This document shows positions 46,206 through 57,052 of a stretch of 64,000 bases of DNA, piece after piece. Within the stretch, counting starts at the first letter, position 1, and every line of letters begins with the position of its first letter. The position numbers and the translations under genes were made by a program. The notes beneath the pieces are model-generated. The model did no database searches, had not been told where the DNA came from, and saw only the letters and a list, made by a program, of their open reading frames with translations. This DNA is from Orobanche coerulescens. Taxonomy: Eukaryota; Streptophyta; Magnoliopsida; Lamiales; Orobanchaceae. The stretch covers positions 33,056,231-33,120,230 of the forward strand of contig CM065817.1 in assembly GCA_033398695.1 (NCBI GenBank). Reading direction: 5' to 3'.

Positions 46206-46570
46206 AAACTCGTGATGAAGTCCATTGAAATATCTTCCCACTTCCACTCTGGAATAGGGAGAGGTTTCAGCATACCCGCCGGTCGTTGATGTTCTATCTT
46301 GACTTGCTGACAGGTTAAACATCTCGAAACAAATTCCACGACTTCTCACTTTATATTACTTCACCAGTAATTTTGTTTCAAGTCTTTGTACATCTTGCTA
46401 GACCCCGGATGAATGGAATAAGGGGTAGCATGAGCTTCTCTCAAAATCGAGTTTTTCAACTCGTCGTTCGTCGGTACGCATAACCGATTCTTAAATCGCA
46501 AAAGTCCATCCTCATGGACCACAAATCCAGGGGCTTTCCCCTGAGTCACATCATCTCGAATGCGTAACAA
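46206..46570 (-). pseudogene. G2 integrase N-terminal part (zinc-binding H2C2)
   Basis: Minus-strand reading gives GFVVHEDGLLRFKNRLCVP, ILREAHATPYSIHPGSSKMY and KDLKQNYW. After stops near 46350 comes [18 protein letters not shown] with [14 protein letters not shown]. This is the H2C2 zinc domain and the start of the integrase core of a Ty3-gypsy polyprotein, broken at 46206 by N1. Confidence 0.87.
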
Positions 46571-46591
46571 AAATGGGTCCGAACCCTGATT

Positions 46592-47401
46592 CTATCTGAT
46601 CGCCTCCTTAAGTGGCGATGAAATCTCTAACGTACAAAGTTGCCCTTGTACTTGCTGTAACCAGACCTCGATCTCGGGTCTCAGAAATTCCTGCTGAAGT
46701 TCCCTCTGAACTGTTAATCGAGCAAGCATCTGCTCCTGAACGGACTTACGACTCAAGGCATCGGCGACAACATTCGCCTTACCCGGGTGGTATAGTATCT
46801 CAATATCATAATCTTTGATTAGTTTCAACCACCGCCTCTGCCGCATATTTAACTCTTTCTGAGTAAATATATACTTCAAACTCTTATGATCGGTGAATAT
46901 CTGACAGGTAACGCCATAAAGATAATGACGCCAAATCTTCAGTGCGAACACCACGGCTGCTAGCTCCAGGTCATGGGTCGGATAATTAACCTCGTAAGGT
47001 CTCAATTGTTGCGAAGCATAAGCAATAACTTTCTCATTCTGTATTAGTACACATCCGAGACCCTGTCCGGACGCATCACTATAAACCACAAATCCTTCTG
47101 TCCCTTGCGGTAAAGAAAGGACATGTGCTGAAATTAATCGGCTCTTGAGGTCCTCAAAACTCTGCTGACACGCGTCGGACCACGTGTATTTCTTATCCTT
47201 CCGTAAAAGGTTCGTCATGGGTTGAGCAATTTTAGAAAATCCCTCCACAAATCTCTGGTAATATCCAGCTAATCCGAGAAAGCTTCGGATTTCCTTAACA
47301 TTCTTCGGAGGTTGCCAATCTCGTATAGCCTCCGTCTTCTGAGGGTCAACATGAACTCCGTCTGATGAAATTACATGTCCGAGAAACGTCACCTCGGACA
47401 T
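46592..47401 (-). pseudogene. G2 RT connection and RNase H
   Basis: This is an open stretch of 269 codons on the minus strand: [35 protein letters not shown], then RNase H with [47 protein letters not shown] and [15 protein letters not shown]. It removes RNA from the hybrid during reverse transcription. A stop at its start (47404) interrupts the link to the RT fingers/palm piece at 47408-48050. Another stop lies at its end near 46592. Confidence 0.9.
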
Positions 47402-47407
47402 ACAGAA

Positions 47408-48050
47408 CTAACATTTGGAAAACTTTCCATAAAGTTGCCCTCGTCTCAACACGTCGAGAACCTGATGAAGGTGAGATTCGTGCTCCTCACGGTCACGAGA
47501 ATAAATCAAAATGTCATCAATGAAGACCACCACGAACTGATCCAAATAGTTGATGAAAACCCGATTCATTAATTCCATGAACACCGCAGGTGCATTAGTT
47601 AACCCAAACGGCATTACCACAAACTCATAATGACCATAGCGTGTTCGAAACGCTGTTCTTGCGATATCCGACTATCGAATTCGCAACTGATGATATCCAG
47701 ATCTTAAGTCGATCTTGGAAAATACTGAGGCTCCCTGAAGTTGATCCAAAAGATCATCAATACGGGGTAGAGGATATTTATTCTTGATCGTCACCCGGTT
47801 CAATTCCCGGTAATCGATACACAAGCGAAACGAACCATCCTTCTTCTTGACAAACAACACAGGTGCTCCCCACGGGGACGCACTCGGACGGATATAACCC
47901 TTCTCGGTTAGATCCTCTAATTGATTCTTAAACTCCTGCATTTCGGTCGGGGCCATCCGGTACGGTGCCTTCGATATTGGGGACGTACCAGGCTCCAACT
48001 CAATCGTGAATTCCACATCTCTCTGTGGAGGCAAACCAGGTAACTCTTCT
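47408..48050 (-). pseudogene. G2 reverse transcriptase
   Basis: The minus-strand pieces are [54 protein letters not shown] and [17 protein letters not shown]. After a stop near 47672 come [18 protein letters not shown] and the catalytic [11 protein letters not shown] (xIDD form of YxDD). All are classic Ty3-gypsy RT blocks in correct order and spacing. Two stops break the frame. Confidence 0.92.
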
Positions 48051-48500
48051 GGAAATACATCGGCATATTCTCTCACTACAGGAATATCCGTCAACATTAC
48101 TGATGGTTTCTCGGTCTTGGTCATATAGCACCAATAACCGACACACCCCTGATTGAGTAATTTCACTGCTTTCATCAAGTTTATGACTCTACCGGAACAA
48201 ATGGGATTACCTCTCTGAAAAACACATTCGATCCATCCAATCAATACCCAAGATGACGTCGTCTCTCGGTAAATCTACCACGATTAGGTTTGCTAACCAA
48301 TCACGACCATGAAACTGAATCGGACAATCCTTAATCTCACGATTCCCGATAATTCTTCTACCATCAGGTAGACCAATGACATAAGGCTCACAACTAGTAG
48401 CACTACCCAGACGTAGTCTACTCACACATGACTCGGAAATGAATGAATGAGATGCACCAGTATCAAAAAGGGTTCACACAGGTTGAGATAGAATTTCGAG
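48051..48500 (-). pseudogene. G2 aspartic protease
   Basis: The active-site block FDTGASHSFI is encoded at about 48468-48441. It is followed at 48425-48207 by LPDGRRIIGNREIKDCPI and [16 protein letters not shown], as in gypsy retropepsins. A stop precedes the active site (near 48475), and there is a frame change near 48440 and another near 48215. In the family it cleaves the polyprotein. Confidence 0.83.
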
Positions 48501-48545
48501 TGTACCTGAGATCATTCGGGCTTCCGGATCATCAGCTCTCTTCAT

Positions 48546-49847
48546 CTAATAAATTCGGGGCTTGCCAGCCCCGGAACCGGATGCTCCCATATGATAGTTG
48601 TGGGCTCCGCCTTTGTTAGCTCCCGTCGTATTAAACGACGCAGACTGAGTAGCTTGATTCGGAACCACTGACTGTTTCGTGGCCTGAGATTGACGCCGGA
48701 GTAGGTTTGGAGTCCTTTTGGCAAAAACGGGCCCTATGCCCCGCCATTCCACAGTTATTGCACGTGATGGTTTGCCTCAAACACTTCATGCTGTAATGAC
48801 CCTGTTCTCCACAGTTGAAACAGGTAATGGCCGAACTGGCCGCTCGTGACTGAGATTCCATAGGTCTGGGCGCCATAGGAGGTCGCTCAATGAAAGTAGA
48901 GCCCGCTCGAGGCTTCTTGAAAGTTGCCTGACTGCCATCAGGCTGATTTCGATTCTTTAACTTCTTGCCAGATGATGGAGTTTGATTCTTAGCAATCTCC
49001 TTAGCAGTAAGCTCATAAGTAAGAGCTTTCTCGATGAATTCGGCCAGAGTGGTGCAATTGTGATTAAACAACTGCATCCGCATACGAGGTTTCAACCTCT
49101 TGCTAAAATACTTGATCTTGTCCGCCTCGGAGTGAATAATAGACGAGGCGAAAAGAAGAAGCTCCTGAAATTTCGCGGCGATGGCGAGAACATCATCATC
49201 CGCTGAGAGGTCGGGAGTGAGTAATTCCGATAACTTGGCCTCTCTGAGTGGGGCCGGATAATACCTCTCCATCATGAGAGTCTTGAATTGATCCCAAGTA
49301 CATGATCCGTCGGTGGGCTTCAACGATAACCACCATGAATGAGCGCTCTTACCAGGTAGTAAGCCCCAACTGAAACTTTATGCCCTTCGGGGCAATCCAC
49401 CATAGCAAATAACTTCTCGAAATGCTCAAGCCAATGAACAATATCCGCCGGCTCAGACGAGCCCTCAAAGGTAGGTGGTCTTTGGCGAGAGATGTCGCCA
49501 ATAATACTGCTCACACCCCTCTCCTGCCCCTGAGGTGGCGGCGGAGGAGCATGTTGATTCTGAGTAGCTAAGTTCTGCATCGTCTCCATGAGGCGTGCCA
49601 TTTGAGTCATCTGGGCAATCATTCCCTGCATAAAGGCGAGTGAGTCAACCCGAACACCCTCTGAACGAGCTGTGTCCCGGGTACGACTCCCTGACAGTGA
49701 GTGATCATTTCCAGGAGAATGAGTGGCGGCCTCGCTGCTCGATGAATTAGAATTATTCCTCGCGTTCGCACGTGTGTTCACACGAGTTCTCGGGGTTCGG
49801 CCCGCACCACGGCCTCTTCCCCCACGTCCTCTGCCAGCTCTTTCCAT
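48546..49847 (-). pseudogene. G2 gag
   Basis: It starts with ATG at 49847 (MERAGRGRGG, arginine/glycine-rich) and passes through QRPPTFEGSSEPADIVHWLE to a frame shift near 49340. It continues from 49323 with TDGSCTWDQFKTLMMERYYP and FQELLLFASSIIHSEADKIK. Two zinc knuckles follow, CFNCGEQGHYSMKC and CNNCGMAGHRARFC. This is the Retrotrans_gag structural protein of Ty3-gypsy elements, at typical length. The frame shift and the following decay towards the protease make it non-functional. It lies about 480 bp inside the primer site. Confidence 0.9.
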
Positions 49848-50346
49848 ACTGAAGTGAGAAAGTCACAAGATGATTATATATCTCGCATGAATATCACATT
49901 ATGATTACGTTATGAAATGATGAAAATGAGCACACGTGCTCAAACACAATGATTACATGAATGATCAACTGAAGTGACGAGATTATCTGATGAAATTCTT
50001 GAAATGATTATCTTGAACAAGTTAACAAGATTAATGATACGACCCTCAAGATCAACAACTGAACAGTGAAATGAACTGAGTGATTAATGAGTTAACATGA
50101 TCGACATGATCACAAATGAAAATGATAAATGAGGATTGTTGACTGTTGAATGATGAATGAGTGATTCTTATTGCCAGAAATTATACCATGGCGTCAGAAA
50201 TCTTACTGTTCTTTGGTCTGAGGGACTCGGCTCTTGCACGGGTCACACGTGAAGCGAAAGTCCAATGATACTAGTCTGATGAACGATGATTTCAATGAGA
50301 CATGACTCGCAAGGTAGTATTCAAAACCACGCTCCGATACCAACTC
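49848..50346 (-). other. G2 leader and primer-binding site
   Basis: It contains the tRNA-Met-type primer site TGGTATCGGAGC (50331-50342 on the minus strand), separated by four bases from the 5' LTR. The rest is AT-rich leader with many TGATGA/TCATCA words and no ORF. Confidence 0.8.
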
Positions 50347-50940
50347 TGTAACACCCCAAACTAGGCGGATATTACAGTGCCGTAGACCCCCGACTGGGAC
50401 CCACCAGGCGAATGAAAATTAATGACTTAAATAATATAATTGTAGTACCGAATCACATTATATCATCAAATTACTCCGATGATGAGTTTTATTACAACAC
50501 ACCCAAGATAATACAGAATACATGTATATTTTATATGAAGATAAAATATACAACACTGAATATAATGAGTATTCAAACGGAAGTCTGCAACGGAAATAAA
50601 ATGAAGTAACACGAATGACTGAAAAGGACTGGGCCCCCTACTAGTATCACTGGGACTCCTCGCCGTCAACGTTCTCTTCCCGTGCTTTAGCCTTGCCATG
50701 ACCTGAAAACAACATCCCCCAACGGGGTCAGTTACACAGAACAACAATCTTCAAGAGTTGAACAGTATACAACAATCACATAAATGAATTAATGAATTAA
50801 GTTGAATGATGAGCATCAATGTACGCCCGAATGAAATGCGTAAGAGCACAAATAGCCGAGTGTCCGGAGTCCCGCATATACACCCGCTATTAGTCTAATT
50901 AGTCTCACGGTCCAATGTGTCCGGAGTCCCGCGTATACAC

Positions 50941-53900
50941 TGTAATATCCAAAATTTCTACTACTATTGTTTAATATTATTTTATCCGAGTTATGTTGTA
51001 CAGCGTGGAATCTGTACAGTATGGATAAAATAAATGAAGGACTGAGATGTCAGTATTGGTATAATTTTCGTATTTGGTCGACAATTGTATTTGAGGATAT
51101 AATGTGTTGAGTATATGTATTCAGTATGCCGTATGTTCGTATTCTGTATATTGAGACGTTGGACAAGAGTAGCTGAAAATGGCTAAGTGTAACATTATTA
51201 CTGTACGCTAATATACATGCCTAGCGCACGCTATCGTTTTGGTTTAGCACACGCTAGAGGCAAAAGATAACGCACGCTAGTACAGACCAGATCAGAAGGA
51301 ATCTACGTGTGGACCCGGTCACTTTCGGTGCATGTGCCGACAAGGTCAACAGATGTTTGTGGTGAAGGGTTAGCGCACGCTAATGAATATTGTTAGCGCA
51401 CGCTAACATCAGATCGGTCCAAAAGGAATCTTATCCTCGTCAGTGCTTTCGGCATGTGGGGACACGGGGGTAGGTGCGGACTGTAGCAAGTCAACTACGA
51501 TTAGCGCACGCTAAGGTCTAAGAAATTGCGTGCGCTAGACAGTGTAATTTACGTACGTTATTTCATGGGCATTACGTACGTAAGCTGATGTGCGAAGCAA
51601 AACAGTCGCCTCTGGACAACGATAGCGCACGCTACTAAGGAAAAGTAGCGCACGCTAATAATAGTGAGTATATATATATATGTCAAGTTGGCCATTATTC
51701 TTCATTTCGTCCATTCTCTCCTTGCAAACGATAGAGAGGGTTCTTAGAGAGATGTTTGAAGTTCCAAACATTGGATTATGGTGGAGTTAATCATCCATAA
51801 CAATATTAAGCTTGGAATTTATTGGAAACGGATTCAAACTTGGGATTCAATCCATTCCTTCAAAAAGGTAATCACTCTTCATCTTTGGATTTTGTTTTGG
51901 ATTGAATGTTGATATTCTTGAGTTGATGATTATTATATAAACAAGTTGACAAGCATGATTATGAGATGGATTACCAGAGTATGATGATATTAATATGATT
52001 TGGGTGATTTGAATTGTGTAGTTCATTTTCATGAGATAATTTGGTTAATCCTCCTTCTCCTCTGCGGATGTTGATGTCATTAATGATGATTAATCTCTGT
52101 AATGTGAGGTTAGGGAAGTGTTGTTAGGATTCTTGGTGTTCATGATGTTGATATTTGAGGAAGAAGATGATATGTGAATATATGAATTGGATTAAGAGTT
52201 GGATGATTACTTATATGTTAAAGGATATCGGAATTCGTTGTTTTGATAGCTATGAATATGTTTTCGAATCACTTAGTGTTCTTGATAATCACCCTATGTT
52301 GATCGGAATCTGAAAAACATGCATCTGTACAGCATTAGCGCACGCTAAGCTTACGGGCTAGCGCACGCTAACGGGAGCTACTTAGCGCACGCTACGTTAT
52401 GCATTTAACGTGCGCTAAGTAGGCAGACAGTGCAGTATTTTCGTGTTGTGGTTGTGAATTTGTACTGGTTTCAGTTGGATTGTTCAGACTTATGTTTAAC
52501 CGAGATGTCGTAGAACCGTTGGGTTTGTAAATTGGTTATGTCGGTTATTGATTGTTATCGGATGGTTGTTTATTGATTATTGCCATAGGTTGTGGTAAGT
52601 GATCGGTGATTATAACCTTGCTTTGCGGTCGTATTCTAGAATGTTCGTAGATTGCATTGATCAGGGCCGAGGAACTTGTAGATGACGACAATGGATTTGG
52701 TAACGACTTAATCGGTATCGAGTCAAGTTATTACTTGCTCAGTTATAATGTTTAATGAATGGTTTCAGTTTCATTTCGTTTATAATGCATATAGCAATGA
52801 TTATATGTTGTCTTTCCGATTCTGGAAGTTAAATCGTACTGCATATGATTTATTTCAGTTATTGGCATATTCGGGTATCGATGTTACATTATGGTAAAGA
52901 CGAGGATATGAGTATCTATAGTTCATTGTACGTTTGGATCGCCGAGCATTGAGGATAATTGCCGGTGATGATTTGACATCGAGATTGCTCCTGAAGGACT
53001 CGGGACAAGTATCTTAGTTTGATTCGGTTTAGTGTTAATGATGTTGATCATGCAGGTTGTCATTCATGTTGCTGAACATGAAGTCGTCCTAGTTGTTTCA
53101 TCATAGTGTCGTTCATGTTTTGATTCATATGTTGTTCATGTTGATGAACATATTAAGTTGCATATGTGTATGCATAATTGTATTGTTTATGTTGTAAATG
53201 ATCCGATGGGATCATGAGGATCTATGCTGAGGGCGCTGGATCGGATGTCCACCATGCGTTGGTTCGACGGGATCATCATGGGGATCTATGCTGAGGGCGC
53301 TGGATCGCTGGATAGGTTTTCCACCATGCGTTGGTCCGACGGGATCATCATGGGGATCTATGTTGAGGGCGCTAGATCGTTGGATTACCCAGTATTGTGT
53401 TGATGGAATCATGTGGATTCGCATCGTTGGTTTTATATGTGTTTTTGTGCATATGTATATTATTGGTCATCCATCTCATGTTGATCTAGTAGGATCATCA
53501 GGGGATCTATGCTGAGGGCGCTGGATCATGGGATTTCCATTGAGTATACACTGTTATTGTTTTGAGCATATTGACGCGGTCATATGAGTATGCATTTGTA
53601 GGTCTTGTGTTAGGACCGTGACCGTATTGCATTGATCTGATCTCGGATTAGACTGACATGATTGTCGTGGAATTGTGCATCTCGAGGTATGTTCCGTATT
53701 TTCATTGGTTGTTGTCTTTTGATGGACAATTGATTATTGTGTTGAGATGTGATGATGTCACCCGATGGATTGGGATTGGACCGAGTTAGCAGAATTCGTA
53801 ACAGTGAGTTATGATGATGTTTTAAGAACCTTGGGTTCCGTTTGAGATACAGTACCGATGACTAGATATGAGCTTACCGTGTTGTTGAGGATACGAGATG

Positions 53901-54547
53901 TGAACTTTGGTAATTTTTATCACGAGTTGGTAAAGTTATGGCGGTAAGATTACATTGGTCGTATTCTTACTTAGTATTTTCATTGGTATGTAATTATTGA
54001 TGTGATGTGATGGTTATCATTATTGGACATTATGGCTGACCCCGTCGTGGGCTTTCTTTTTAGGTTCTTGGATTATCAAGCTTGTAGCGGTCGTGGAGAG
54101 ATGAGCTTCCCGGAGGATACTGGCTAGGGTATGTATTTGTGTATTGAGTTTCCTGATCAGTTCTTGTATTCCGCTACTAGAGTATTTTAATTGTTCGTCT
54201 TTTTCCGCTGCGTGAGTATCTTTAAATGGGATTTTGGTATCTGGTAACTTGGGTACTTTGACAATCATTTTCTAAACTATTTTGTCGGTACGTGTAAGCG
54301 ATAGCTCAACGTATTATTTTAAACTGTTGAGTTCTGGCATGTCAGGCCTTGTCCTTTCAAACGAGATTTGTACTACGGTTTTGATAAATAGATTTAATAT
54401 AATCTTCAAATGTTTTTTTTAAAGATAGTACCGTCGTTAGCCTCTTGGGTGGTTGTTAATATTTGCGAAAATTTCTTTTAGCCTTGTGGGTTCCATCTCG
54501 GGCCACACGACGCTGTAATATTTCCGGTTAAATCTGGGGGTGTTACA
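50941..54547 (+). mobile_element. G3: intact solo LTR of the G1 family, 3.6 kb
   Basis: It starts TGTAATATCCAAAATTTC and ends GGGGGTGTTACA, flanked by TACAC on both sides (50936-50940 and 54548-54552). In the opposite orientation it matches G1: its start matches 57052 leftward and its end matches 22526 rightward. U3 with TAGCGCACGCTA and TTACGTACGTAA motifs lies at 51190-51665. A TATA-like run (TATATATATATATG) is at 51669-51682, and the approximately 60-bp tandem array (GGATCTATGCTGAGGGCGCT units) is at 53205-53530. No internal domain is present. It gives the full LTR length of the G1 family. Confidence 0.93.
51190..51665 (+). promoter_or_regulatory. Mixed palindromic U3 array of G3
   Basis: Motifs TAGCGCACGCTA or near variants occur roughly ten times, and TTACGTACGTTA/TTACGTACGTAA about twice, upstream of the TATA run at 51669. 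A second small cluster of four TAGCGCACGCTA-like copies lies at 52332-52420, downstream of the TATA run. Confidence 0.72.
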
Positions 54548-55656
54548 TACACATTACCATGTGCACAGTCCAATGTGTCCGGAGTCACGCGTATACACAT
54601 GACCATAGTGTGCCCGACTAAAATTCCACACATGCGCCAACCGGCCATGCAATATAATTCCGGAAGATTACCCGAACAAAAATGACCAAGGTGAGGAGTA
54701 ATGAATAGAATCCGATAAGGATCAAGAACGACTCACCGAGATGAAATAATGATACAACGAGTGATAGCTTTAATGAAATGATTTTGAAACCGTCGTTCCT
54801 CGTGAGTTACATGATGAGTTGATAAATACAAGTCTCGACATGAACGATATATTATGAGTGAATTACATGTATGAATGAACAACAACGTAAGAAATGAATA
54901 TCTTTTTAACCGAGTAAGAATTTACTTACACAATACCGGTGTTGAAATGTCCTTCCTCGAACAACATCCTAAAAAGAGATGTCGGTCGCTCGAACAACCT
55001 TGAATAACACAATTACCAATAATTCGCTCAATATACGTATCAATCACGAATTACGACTAACTCAAAGGTCGATACAACAATATCCAAACTCATTGAGGCA
55101 TTCAAACAACCACTTAGCGAACATCAACCCTTGATTATAACCAGAACCCAAATATATCGAAACCAACTCCAAAATGAGTAGTTCAATCCAACAAAACACC
55201 TTCAATGATATCAATATTCCAATAGGAGACCAAAACTCGAAGTTACGGCAACTATAATCGGAAACACCCAAAAACAACCAAAGTCAACATCAAGGGTTCT
55301 TGATTAATTCTCCAAGTGTTCATCAAATCCGAAAAACATATCAATAAATATGTAGGAATACATTTATTCAAGGTAGATAATCCATATCTAACATATTCCA
55401 ACAACAATCCAAGCTTACACGAAGAAATCGAAAGGAAAATACCCAAAATCCAAAATTCTAGATCCAAGAAATAATTACCTTGATTTGATGTGTTGGAGAT
55501 GATGAAATGATGATAACTCCAAATGATAAGCTTGAAGATTATGATGAATGAGTGCAGCTCGAAAGATCTCTCCGAATCGCCCAAAATCGCTGGGAATCGA
55601 AGTGAGAAATGAAAATGATGAATCTGAGCCAGACTGTCCTATTTATAGTAATTCCA

Positions 55657-56220
55657 TTTTAGCGCACGCTACGACCTGATATTTAGCGTGCGCTAATGGG
55701 TTAACCGGACAGTCCAGTGAACTCTGACTGCCTCGTTAGCATACGCTACGAACTTGATAGCGTGCGCTAACGCCCTCCCGATAGCATGCGTTAACTCCAA
55801 ATGTTAGTGTGCGCTAGCTACATACCTGATGTCCAGTGACTGAAGTCCATAACCTCATGTCATCTGATCTGCTCGTGATAGCGCGCGCTACACCCAATTA
55901 TCAGCATGTGCTACTGCCCCATTAGCGTACGCTAAAATCCACTCATAGCGTGCGCTAGGAATTATTCCAAAATCAGTCCAGTACCCACTGGGCTCTGCCT
56001 GATCGGCCTTAGCGCGCGCTACACTGACTGCATAGCGGGCGCTATCCAAACTTACTAGCATGCGCTACTTACCATTCGTAGTGTGTGGTTCGGCTGCAGT
56101 CCAGTGCCTTATGGACTGCAGGCCTGAACCACATTAGCGTGCGCTAATACGGAGAGCTAGCGTGCGCTACCCGTACTCAATTAGCGCGCGCTAAAGAGAG
56201 TACGTAGCGTGCGCTACTCC
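55657..56220 (-). promoter_or_regulatory. Palindromic U3 array in the G2 5' LTR
   Basis: It is colinear with 39306-39875, with similar copy number and spacing of TAGCG-NN-CGCTA. Several individual copies have drifted, for example TAGCATGCGCTA and GTAGTGTGTGG. In this LTR the array is still directly next to the TATA box. Confidence 0.78.
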
Positions 56221-56448
56221 TCACACACAGCCGACCATGAAGATGACAATGATGATGACCAAGGTTCGATCCTCCAACCAGGTAGGACAACGGATAATAA
56301 CTGATGTATGATACAATTACTCGGATCGGTAAATACAATGAATGAATATGAATGATGAATGATCATTAATGAGTGAATAATTACTGAGTGACAATTATTG
56401 AATGATAATTACTGAGTGATAATGACTGAATTACAACTGGGTATTACA

Positions 56449-57052
56449 CGTAATACGTACGTTGACTTGCTATGGTAAATGCTCATATTACGTACGTAAT
56501 GAGCCCTGCATAGTGTACGTAATAATAGTTGACTTATCTTTTGGCACGCCAGCCGATACATGGGCTCCACATGGCAGGTATTGATTCCTCTGTCCGATTC
56601 CTCTCGTTACGTATGTCATGTGCTCTTCGTAACGTACGTTACGTCTATGTCTTAGCCTACGTAAGCTCCTATGCTTAACGTATGCTACGCTTGATAAGTC
56701 CTCCCTGATCAGCCAACTATATCTCACCTGATGCCTTAATGTACGCAACGACCTAATGTTAACGTACGTAAGCGTTGGGGATTAACGTACGTAAGCTCAT
56801 ATGCTTAACGTACATTATGGCTTCTATACTTAGCCATTTACACTGATCTTGCTTGTTGTCTCAATATACTGAATACATATACACAACACACTATATCTTC
56901 AAATGTAATTGTCGACCAAGTACGACAATTATACCAATACAGATGTCTCAGTCCTTCGTTCATTTTATCTATATTGTACATATTCCACATTGTACAACAT
57001 AGCTCGGATAAAATAACGTTAAACAACAGTAGTAGAAATTTCGGATATTACA
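56449..57052 (-). repeat. G1 3' LTR, right (U3) part, with TACGTACGTA palindromes
   Basis: It continues the LTR cut at 25264. Positions 56449-56820 contain about nine TTACGTACGTAA-type motifs, including TTACGTACGTAATG and TAACGTACGTAAGC. The LTR ends in TGTAATATCCGAAATTTC on the minus strand at 57052. A TTAAGTGGTGTAG purine-rich tract on the minus strand, just inside, is the likely polypurine tract. Confidence 0.82.

Larger units (their letters stand above)
25265..56448 (-). mobile_element. G2: Ty3-gypsy chromovirus-like element (Tekay/Del-like), interrupted
   Basis: 5' LTR 50347-56448, primer site TGGTATCGGAGC at 50331-50342 (minus), gag and pol 49847-40135, and 3' LTR 38453-40101 plus 25265-26658. 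Subtracting nested inserts leaves about 2.49 kb (5') and 2.46 kb (3') for the LTRs. Flanks are CGTGA (25260-25264) and CGTAA (56449-56453), a 5-bp duplication with one mismatch. The order gag, protease, RT, RNase H, integrase and a C-terminal VEEATWE block is typical of Ty3-gypsy chromoviruses. Frameshifts and stops in each domain make it non-functional. It hosts C, N1, G3 and an hAT MITE. Confidence 0.88.
50347..56448 (-). repeat. G2 5' LTR, interrupted by solo LTR G3
   Basis: It runs from TGTAACACCCCAAACTAGGC to GGGTATTACA on the plus strand. After removing G3 (50941-54547 plus 5 bp) it is about 2.49 kb and colinear with 25265-26658 joined to 38453-40101. It preserves the empty sites for element C (ATATC near 55384) and for the hAT MITE (GTAATTCC at 55648). 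The TATA-like box on the minus strand is at 55638-55648. Confidence 0.9.
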
